From Haematococcus lacustris (lineage: Eukaryota; Chlorophyta; Chlorophyceae; Chlamydomonadales; Haematococcaceae): a stretch of DNA of 64,000 nucleotides. The notes under the pieces are model-generated. The model saw only the letters and a program-made list of their open reading frames with translations. It ran no database searches and had not been told where the DNA came from. The position numbers and the translations under genes are program-made. The stretch covers positions 2,836,324 to 2,900,323 of the forward strand of contig JASKMD010000002.1 in NCBI GenBank assembly GCA_030144725.1. The letters run 5' to 3'. Of this stretch, positions 56,870-64,000 are shown in pieces; within the stretch, counting starts at the first letter, position 1, and each line of letters opens with the position of its first letter.

Positions 56870-57520
56870 ACACCTGGGGTATGGTGTGGGAGGTGCACCC
56901 CAAGTGGGCAAGGCAGCGGTTCAGGCTGTACGGAGCCCAGGACCGGGCGGTGGAGCAGTTCTTCATGAAGGTAAGGGCGGGTGGGTCGTGTATTGAGATG
57001 TGATGGGGTGGCAGGCATTGGAAGAGTAGTCCACTGTGCCATGCCTGACCTGGTGCCACCATGTCAGCCACCCCCTTGCCTTGTGTGCATGACTACAGGG
57101 GCACAGACCAGCCGGGTCAGTAGCAATTGGTCAGCAACCCTGTAAGCCGTCTAAGCAAAGGCAGGGCCAGCAGGCCTGCAGGCTGGAGAGCCCTAGCGGG
57201 CGGTACTTGTAGCGGAACTTGTTGCACTCAGCTTGGCGCCAGCAGCGTGGCCAGCCAGGGCAGGGCCTGATAGTGGCCCCTCGCATCCTGCTACAGCCCC
57301 CATGCAGCCAGGAAACCACACAGCCAGCAGCCTCAGAGCCTGGGCCCAGCACTCCCCCGCCAGTCAAGCGCACCAAGGCTGAGGAGGGAGCAGAGCCCAG
57401 CCCACCAAGGGCAAGGCTACCAAAGCCAAAGACTGCAATGCGGGAGTAGCATGGCATGGGCTACAAGCGTCTACGACACCAACCACCCAAGGCCCAGCAG
57501 TAACAGACTGCGGCACAGTA
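56870..57520 (+). pseudogene. TnpB/Fanzor-like relic 7
   Basis: First block MVWEVHPKWARQRFRLYGAQ then DRAVEQFFMK, ending at a GTAAGG donor near 56970. A degenerate middle gives SKGRASRPAGWRALAGG. Then come AWRQQRGQPGQGLIVAP, the linker TQPAASEPGPSTPPPVKRTK, and the tail GMGYKRLRHQPPKAQQ. As in relic 5, the RuvC-III-like block between linker and tail is missing; a stop follows TAMRE. Same gene order as relic 3, which carries the piece missing here. Confidence 0.6.
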
Positions 57521-57886
57521 CTGGAGTGTGTGGGTGACACACACGCAGTTTGACTCACTAAAAACGTCGATACCTGCCACACAAGGGCAGTGTAAGCAGG
57601 CCTGGATTACAAGAGGCTGGGGGACCCCACCCAAGACCCTGCAGCAACAGCCTGATGCCAGTAGTGTGCCCCCCATTAGCCTGCATCAGTGCATGTGTCA
57701 TGCAAATTCCTGACGTATAATCCCAATTATCAATGAACTCACAGAACTACCGACTGTGCGCCATACACACACAGATGCACCATGGCATAGTATTCAACAT
57801 AGCTTTTGTTCTTTGCAAGGGCTAAACTGCGCTAAGTACCATCATCGAGCATCGACAGATGGTTGGGGTGGTTCCTTGCCGGTGGT
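57521..57886. other. intergenic, no recognisable gene
   Basis: Spacer before H2A-3. The last 40 bp match the H2A-2 flank. Confidence 0.5.
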
Positions 57887-57902
57887 GGTGTTGAAAAACA
57901 CC
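57887..57902 (-). terminator. histone 3' stem-loop of H2A-3
   Basis: Coding-strand GGTGTT-TTTC-AACACC, 43 nt after the stop. Confidence 0.95.
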
Positions 57903-57945
57903 GGTTGTGGCAGGGAGATGGGTCAGTGAACCATAGATAAGCTGT

Positions 57946-58365
57946 TTAAACCTCCTCGGACTCGCCCTTCTTGCTGGTCTTCTTGGGCATGAGCACGGCC
58001 TGGATGTTGGGCAGCACGCCACCAGAGGCGATGGTGACCTGGCCTAGCAGCTTGCTCAGCTCCTCGTCGTTGCGCACGGCCAGCTGGATGTGGCGGGGCA
58101 CGATGCGGGTTTTCTTGTTGTCGCGGGCTGCGTTGCCGGCCAGCTCCAGCACCTCGGCCACCAGGTACTCCAGCACGGCAGCCAGGTACACGGGGGCACC
58201 GGCACCTACGCGCTCCGCGTACTTGCCCTTCTTCAGGTACCGGGCGATGCGGCCAACGGGGAAGGCCAGGCCAGCCTTGCTGGAGCGGCTCACTGCCTTC
58301 TTGCCGCTGCTGCCCTTGCGGCCACTGGCTGGGGCGGCCTTGGCGGACTCGGTCTTGGGGGCCAT
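57946..58365 (-). CDS. H2A: histone H2A, copy 3
   Basis: Encodes 139 aa, C-terminus [15 protein letters not shown]. Intronless, divergent from H2B copy 3, with 246 bp between starts. Near-identical flanks to copy 2 point to segmental duplication of the pair. Confidence 0.98.
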   Translation of the reverse strand: MAPKTESAKAAPASGRKGSSGKKAVSRSSKAGLAFPVGRIARYLKKGKYAERVGAGAPVYLAAVLEYLVAEVLELAGNAARDNKKTRIVPRHIQLAVRNDEELSKLLGQVTIASGGVLPNIQAVLMPKKTSKKGESEEV

Positions 58366-58476
58366 ACTTGCTGTGTTGCTGCTTGCGAGGTGTTGTATGT
58401 GTTGAGCGCGATGAATGCTTGTGGTCTCGTTCAGTAAAACAACAGTTTATGAGGGCAAGGTAACGGAAAGGATCAC

Positions 58477-58507
58477 GGATCAGCGGTACCACTTGTCCTG
58501 TCGATCC
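58477..58507. promoter_or_regulatory. shared bidirectional H2A-H2B promoter element (pair 3)
   Basis: GGATCAGCGGTACC opposing TGTCCTGTCGATCC, a slightly decayed form of the 31-bp inverted repeat, followed by GAGCAAACTGAGTATTTGAC. Confidence 0.72.
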
Positions 58508-58611
58508 TGGCGCGGCCAATGAGCAAACTGAGTATTTGACCACCGCGCAGGCCGACAGCAGCATTCCAACCTTTCACACTCACAACAAGCAGTCCTCAGC
58601 AACCCGCAGAA

Positions 58612-59004
58612 ATGGCCCCCAAGGCAGCTGACAAAGCCCCCGCCAAGAAGGCCGCCCCTGCCAAGACTGGGGATAAGAACAAGCTAGGCGCCGTAGGCGA
58701 CAAGAAGAACAACAAGAAGGTGGCCAAGGTGGAGAGCTACAAGCTGTACATCTACAAGGTGCTGAAGCAGGTGCACCCCGACACCGGCATCAGCTCCAAG
58801 GCCATCTCCATCTTGAACTCCTTCGTGAACGATATCTTTGACAAGATCGCGAGCGAGGCCTCGCGCCTGGCCCGCTACAACAAGAAGCCCACCGTGACCT
58901 CCCGCGAGATCCAGACCGCCGTGCGCCTGGTGCTGCCCGGCGAGCTGGCCAAGCACGCAGTGTCAGAGGGCACCAAGGCCGTCACCAAGTTCACCTCGGT
59001 CTGA
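58612..59004 (+). CDS. H2B: histone H2B, copy 3
   Basis: Encodes 130 aa, differing from copies 1 and 2 only by Asp for Glu at residue 7 ([13 protein letters not shown]). Intronless, divergent from H2A copy 3. Confidence 0.98.
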   Translation: MAPKAADKAPAKKAAPAKTGDKNKLGAVGDKKNNKKVAKVESYKLYIYKVLKQVHPDTGISSKAISILNSFVNDIFDKIASEASRLARYNKKPTVTSREIQTAVRLVLPGELAKHAVSEGTKAVTKFTSV

Positions 59005-59040
59005 GTCACTCCCTGCTGCAGCCTGATCCCAACCCCAACC

Positions 59041-59056
59041 GGTGTTTATCAACACC
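59041..59056 (+). terminator. histone 3' stem-loop of H2B-3 (variant loop)
   Basis: GGTGTT-TATC-AACACC, 36 nt after the stop. The stem is intact; the second loop base is A instead of T. Confidence 0.88.
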
Positions 59057-59554
59057 ACCATACACCGGAATGCTCCAGAGTTCTGTACATCCTGTCTAGA
59101 ACTGTCTCACCGGGAACATGTGCTAACTACTGTGTAATTGCTATTGAATTAGCAGCATTGTCTACTGTATAACTTTGACAGCAGCATTATCATGCGGATG
59201 CTACTGTGAGGTTTGTTGCCATCAAAGTAAATTCGCTACCACTCACATCATCATGCCCATTATGTTGTGCCGGTTGTGTGTATCCCACATAGTGCCAATG
59301 CTTCTCCACCCCTGCATACATAATGAATACCTAACATGCGAACATGGTAAGTTATGTTCCGGCCTTCACATTGACAGCTCCAAGCTTGCATCAAGCAGCC
59401 AGCCTCCACCAGGGCCCTATACCCCTGCCCCCTAGACATGTTGACCACCGGGTCGCGCCGCCAGCATCCCCAGCACCAGCCCATCTACTTTCAAAAGTGC
59501 CCGCCATCCACGCTGCCCTGCTGTGGGGGGTGCCCTGGTACACACTACTGTGTC
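59057..59554. other. intergenic, no recognisable gene
   Basis: Spacer after H2B-3. Short ORFs only. Confidence 0.5.
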
Positions 59555-59745
59555 GCATGATGGTGCTGCTGGGTCTGGGCCGGGCAGTCTCCCAGCCGCT
59601 TGTTGCCCAGGCCAGGGTACACCTTGCCCTTGGCAGGCAGCACAGCCATTTGCTCTATACAATGCGATGCATGTTCAATGCTGTAGTGTCAATCCAGTCA
59701 CCTGCCTGGCTGTCCTCCTTGGGAGGTGAGGAGGGGCTCAGCAGC
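59555..59745 (-). pseudogene. TnpB/Fanzor-like relic 8 (C-terminus with RuvC-III remnant)
   Basis: Minus-strand GDWIDTTALNMHRIV then a stop, and in another frame LPAKGKVYPGLGNKRLGDCP, AQTQQ. TALNM after an Asp is what remains of the D-x-D-x-N-A-A-x-N motif that carries the last catalytic aspartate in TnpB/Fanzor-like nucleases; the second acidic residue is gone. Links the tail seen in relics 4, 5 and 7 to this motif. Confidence 0.55.
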
Positions 59746-60891
59746 CCTGCGCTTGAAAGGCTTTGTGACCAGCCACGCCTTGTTACGCAAGGCTGGTGAG
59801 GTGCTGCTGGGCTACGGCTGTACGACTGCCGCCTGTGTTGCTGGATGGCTGCATGGGGTCTGTGGAAGCTAAGCACGTAATTGGCTGGTCAATGCTACCA
59901 GCTGAGCTACATCATAGCTGTACCATCAACAGCACAGCCATCTGATGCATGCAACGCAGCTCTTGCGGACGCCATTTTCCCTATTCACTCAACCTGCCTG
60001 GCTGTGGTCATTGGCCTTGCTGAGCTTGGTGACCAGTTCAGCCTGGTGGTTGGTGGGATGATGCCGGGCTACGGCTCTGAAGGGGTTTTTCACACTCCCA
60101 GCCAGGCTGCACACCTCAGGAGGTGTGGATGGTGGGCATATGACGCTTGCATGCATCACTGCCTTTGTTTGGCTGGCTGTGCTCCTCGGGAAGGGAACGG
60201 CTCAGCAGCCCTGCTCTTGATAGGCTTTGTGACCAGCCAAGCCTTGGTACGCTTGGCTGGTGAGGTGCTGCTGTGCTACGGCTGCAAGGCTGTCGCCTGT
60301 GCTGCTGATGGCTTGCTAGGTCTGTGGAAGCGAAGCATGTTACTGGCTGGTCACTGCTGTCAGCTGAGCTACACTGTGCTGTAGCGTGTGACAGGGCCCA
60401 CTCAGTGGCAGGGCCCACTTGAGCTATTGTTACCTTGGTCTCCTGCTGCAGGGGGTGTTGCACACTCCCATCCGGGCTGTAGTTGCAGCCCTACAAGTGG
60501 ATATCATGCTAGTGGCTAGGCATGAACCAGGACCGTGAGACCCACCATGCCCACACCAAGCTAGCATGAGCACTAGCGCAATGGGCCAAGGCCAGGCAAT
60601 GCAACATGGAGAGCAGGGTGCCTGGACAGCACATCAACATTGAGGACACCATGAGTGCCGCCCGCAGCCTTGCATGTGCAGAAAAGTGGTGATGGTGGTG
60701 CTGCGTAAATGTGGTGAATGGATGGTAATATATGATGGCATGCAATGAATGTGGGGCAGGGCCGCTGCTCCAGGCCTTGCCCTGAAGGATTTGCATACAA
60801 GGCCTGGGGATGGTGTGTGAACAGGTAGGCTATGTCGTCGGGGTTAGACTGGACGGATGAAGGTGGGGCAGGGACTCCATCAAAGGAAGGT
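59746..60891. other. intergenic, internally repetitive, no recognisable gene
   Basis: Two diverged copies of a segment of about 400 bp: GGCTTTGTGACCAGCCA, GAGGTGCTGCTGGGCTACGGCTG and AGCTGAGCTACA recur around 59760-59920 and 60220-60380. No coding family recognised. Confidence 0.5.
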
Positions 60892-60907
60892 GGTGTTTAA
60901 AAACACC
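60892..60907 (-). terminator. histone 3' stem-loop of H1-3 (variant loop)
   Basis: Coding-strand GGTGTT-TTTA-AACACC, 60 nt after the stop, with the same loop variant as H1-1. Confidence 0.9.
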
Positions 60908-60967
60908 GGTTGGATCAGAAAGACAGGGTCAGAAGCGGGCTGTGTGCAGGGGAATGGGTCCGTGTCC

Positions 60968-61851
60968 TTAGGCTTTGGGAGCCTTAGGGGCAGCTGGCTT
61001 CTTGGCCTTGGCAGCAGCTGGCTTATTAGCCTTGGGTGCAGCGGCCTTGCTGGGAGCAGCTGTCTTGGTAACTTTGGGTGCAGCTGCCTTGACCTTCTTC
61101 ACCCCAGCAGGCTGGGTGGTCTTTGTGGCCTTAGGCTTGGCCGCCTTGGGCGTCAAGGGCTTGGCAGAAGAAGCCTTGGCAGGTGGCTTTGGCTTGGCTG
61201 CAGCAGGCTTGGCAGCTGGCTTGGGCTTGGCAACAGCTGGCTTGGGCTTGGCCGCAGTGGGGGCCTTCTTTGGTGCTGCTGGGGCCTCTGGCTTGGCTGC
61301 TGCTGGGGCAGCCTTGGTTGCAGCCTTCTTGGGCGCAGCAGGCTTCTTGGTGCCTGCAGCGGCCTTCTTGGGCTTGGCAGCAGCTGCGGGCTTGGCAGCC
61401 TTGGGTGCAGCAGGCTTCTTGGGGGTGGAGGCCTTCTTGGTGGCCTCCCCAAGCTTGAAGCTGGCCTTGACCTTGACCAAGGCGCCGGTCTGAGCCATGC
61501 GCTTCAACTGGACAGACAGGATCTTCTCCCAGGTGCTGGGCAGGTCCTTGGCATACTGCAGCAGCACACACAAGCATCAGCGTTACCACACTGCTGCTGT
61601 ACTCCATCAGGGCTCAAGGCATGGGTCTAGGTCGTGTTGGTGGCAGGCATGCCAACAGCCGAACTGACCTTGGCCTCAATCCACTTCTTGATGGCGGGCT
61701 GGCTGCTGCCAGTGCGCTCCTTCAGGGCTGTGATGCTCTCCACAATCATGGCCGTGAAGCCGGGGTGCGTTGGGGCAGCCTTGGGCTTGCTGGCTTTGGT
61801 CTTGGGGACCGGGGCCGGGGCGGGCGCGGGGGCTGCTGCGGATTCAGACAT
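60968..61851 (-). CDS. H1: linker histone H1, copy 3 (two exons)
   Basis: Exons 61851-61669 and 61555-60968 with a 113-nt phase-0 intron; 256 aa, so slightly longer than the others. Begins [20 protein letters not shown]. The globular domain is the same as copy 2. The start is set by alignment to copies 1 and 2; an in-frame upstream extension is not conserved. Shares flanking sequence with copy 2 over about 700 bp. Confidence 0.97.
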
Positions 61852-61961
61852 GGCTGCTGGTTTGCGGGCTTGGGATTGCGTAGTGCGTGCTGTGTATCTG
61901 CGTGTATTTGTCGGACGCACGCGCGAATGGTTGATGTAGGGCCGGACGAGCCTGCTGAGCA

Positions 61962-61975
61962 GGTCCTGCTGATCC
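61962..61975. promoter_or_regulatory. histone promoter 14-mer (H1-3)
   Basis: GGTCCTGCTGATCC, identical to the H1-2 element, 110 bp upstream of the start codon, preceded by GAGCCTGCTGAGCA. Confidence 0.7.
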
Positions 61976-62690
61976 GACTGTACACATCCGGCTTTGGTGG
62001 ACCAGCGCTATCTCATGTCACCCACGTGGCACGACTATACATATTTAGCACGTTGCAGCTCATGGCTGCATAGTCCAGACATGTCTCATGATAGAAGCAA
62101 CCATAATCAGGTGCATGCCCAGCGGTGATCGTGGGGCTGGGTTCCATGTCCGGGGGGCGTAGCTTGCGCCGCTCCCTGTCTTCCCCCAGGACAGCCACCA
62201 CCGCCGCACTCTGGCACCTTCAGAGCTTCAGGCTGCAGCTTTGCTGTCCTGGACAGTGTGTCATGCCACGTCACAGGGTGGGCCGCAAAGTCATTAACTA
62301 TAAACATCAAGTACAGAGCTGACGCAACCCATCTCTTGCACACCTCTCACGTATCTCTTGACTTCATGCGCATGCGCATGGTGGATGTATCCCAGCCATA
62401 CTATAATCATACTCCTGAACCATGGCACAGCCCATGCAGAGCTCGTTACATGTCAACCAGCCTCCCAACCAAAACGCATCGCTCTTGCCACAGTTATGAC
62501 TTTGTTGCTGCCATAAGCTGTGGTCACGCATATTCCTTCCTGCATTGTCCAGCCTCCGTAAGAAGGCAAAGAAGAAGCAGAAGGCAGCAACAGACATCTA
62601 AAGCTTGGGCAAGGCCCTGAACCCCTTAGTTCACAGCCCTATCCGCCGCTTTCTTGCTCCTTGGCCATAGACCGCGCCAGCCGACCCACC
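61976..62690. repeat. H1-upstream segmental duplication, copy 2
   Basis: Counterpart of 54904-55580. Within it, 62118-62215 is an extra fragment copied from exon sequence at about 62975-63050 (minus-strand ERRKLRPP, VVAVLGEDR), which is absent from copy 1 of the duplication. Confidence 0.75.
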
Positions 62691-63610
62691 CCCTGCCCCA
62701 CCACCGCTAGCCCCTGTGCTGGGCTTCCCTGCCCCTGCTCCGGGCCAAGACGCCCCTCTACCCCAAGCCCCCCCTGCCCTCCCTCCTCCCTCCCCACCTC
62801 TTGCCCAGAGCCCCCGGCGATGGCCCCCTCTGCACCCCCTCCCAGCCTGTGCCCCTGCCCACTGCCCACACCCCCCACAGCCCCAGCTCCAGCCCCCCTG
62901 CGGCGGCGGGAGGGGCTAGCTGAGGGTGACCGCATGGCAGTCACCGCGGTGGCCTGCCCAGGGGAGGTGGCAGGGCTGGGTGCCACGACCGGGGGCCTCA
63001 GCTTGCGCCGCTCCTTGTCTTCCTCCAGGGCAGCCACCACCGCCGCCCGTTGCTGCTTCTCAAATGCCGCCTTGGCCTCGCTCTCGTGCCGCTTGCGCTG
63101 CATATGGCCATGTTCGTCACTTTGTGACATTGAGCCGTGGAAATGTGCATGGGAACATGACTCCACACAGACAAAATGACACCCCGAGTGCGGTGACCTG
63201 ATTCTTCCTTCGCGGATTGGTGAGGGCGGCGCTGCATAGGGCATGGCGCTGCATGTGGCTAGGGCCAGAATGGTTGTGGCGCAAAATGGAACAGCAGCGT
63301 GGGTAGCAGGGCAAGGGAGACTTCGTCACATGGCTCATGTTCCAGCTTTGACAGGCAAACTGGCAGGCCAGCAGACAAGTGGGTAAGCTAGCAGGCAGTA
63401 GGCAGGCCAGCAGACAAACCAGTTGGTGAGCATGGACATCGAGGCAAACCAGCAGGCAGGCAGGCCTTGGCAGGGGGTCTGGCTGACCTCAGCTTTCTCA
63501 TGTATTGTGGCCAGCGCTCGTTGCAGCAAGGCCCTGGCCTCCGCCAGTATCTGAGCCTTGTGGCTGCCAGGCTCGCCATCAAACACCAAGAAGCGCTCCA
63601 GCTCCACTAC
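62639..63610 (-). CDS. unrecognised charged protein, last two exons (partial gene)
   Basis: Exons 63610-63488 (41 codons, phase 0) and 63097-62639 (152 codons plus stop). Sequence: VVELERFLVFDGEPGSHKAQ then ILAEARALLQRALATIHEKA; next exon RKRHESEAKAAFEKQQRAAV, ALEEDKERRKLRPP, then a Pro/Ser stretch and a Gly-rich tail ending ARSMAKEQESGG. The Lys/Glu-rich part is likely a coiled coil. Upstream exons lie beyond 63.7 kb or outside the window. I do not recognise the family. Two fragments of it are duplicated nearby (55545-55580 and 62118-62215). Confidence 0.55.
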
Positions 63611-64000
63611 CTGCGGCATCAAAGGGTGCAGCAGACTATGTGGGGCGAGCCCCTGGTAGGAGGCAAAGGCAAGGTAGGAAGGGCAGCAGGTGGGAAAGGC
63701 TTAGCGGAGCGGAAGGCGCAGCGGAGCGACACTCATAAGAAGCGAAAGAGCTCCGCCAAGCAAAAGCTAGCATTGGGCCCGGGGAGGGTGGCAGGAGAGC
63801 CATGGGGCGAGCGCCTGGTAAGGGACAAGGCCAGGGGAGGCTGGGCTAGGGGCAGGGGCAGGGCAGGGGCAAGGGCAGGGGCAGGGGCAGCACTGGGGGG
63901 AGGTGGTGGCCAGCATGAGGGTGTGGGGTGGCTGGGGGGGGCGGCCACGCAGGTGCCGCCATGCTAGGCAATGAGGCACATGCGCATGAAGGGGGCCCAC
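63611..64000. other. probable intron of the partial gene
   Basis: G-rich low-complexity sequence with GGGGCA repeats at 63850-63890. No exon recognised. Confidence 0.4.

Overview
The window reads as nuclear DNA of a GC-rich, intron-rich green alga, most likely chlamydomonadalean (Haematococcus/Chlamydomonas-like). The evidence is divergent H2A-H2B and H3-H4 histone gene pairs ending in the 16-nt histone 3' stem-loop, H1 genes with an intron in the globular domain, GT-AG introns of about 100-1800 nt, and very abundant CAG/CTG/GGGCAG low-complexity DNA. No prokaryotic gene, rRNA or CRISPR array was found. tRNAs were not searched exhaustively.

Layout. 0-4.8 kb: low-complexity and tandem repeats around a 500-N assembly gap. 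4.8-6.0 kb: H2B/H2A pair 1. 6.4-21.0 kb (minus): a roughly 21-exon gene for a PRMT9-like protein (N-terminal TPRs, two tandem arginine-methyltransferase domains), with minisatellites and a pogo-like transposase fragment in its introns. 22.2-23.3 kb: H4/H3 pair 1. 23.9-25.05 kb: a CTG/CCCCTG low-complexity tract. 26.7-27.7 kb: H1 copy 1. 28.6-40.4 kb (plus): a 16-exon gene for translesion DNA polymerase eta. 40.9-42.0 kb: H2A/H2B pair 2. 43.34 kb: relic of an H2B 3' end. 44.1-49.2 kb (plus): an unrecognised Ala-rich, probably secreted protein, followed by its own broken partial duplicate to about 51 kb. 51.8-52.9 kb: H3/H4 pair 2. 53.8-54.8 kb: H1 copy 2. 57.9-59.1 kb: H2A/H2B pair 3. 60.9-61.9 kb: H1 copy 3. 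62.6-63.6 kb (minus): the last two exons of an unrecognised gene running out of the window.

The 13 histone genes (3 H2A, 3 H2B, 2 H3, 2 H4, 3 H1) share two signals. One is a 3' stem-loop 40-80 nt after each stop. The other is an upstream 14-bp element, GGATCRGCRGGACC, which in H2A-H2B promoters appears twice as a 31-bp inverted repeat. This looks like one coordinated S-phase histone regulon, dispersed among unrelated genes and expanded by segmental duplication (H1 copies 2/3, H2A-H2B pairs 2/3).

At least eight fragments of one protein family that looks TnpB/Fanzor-like are scattered between histone units. All are broken, and several lack the block that should hold the last RuvC aspartate. 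The two large gene models were assembled by hand from conserved protein motifs plus splice-site phase. Their family assignments are firm; individual exon edges are less so, especially in the PRMT9-like gene.
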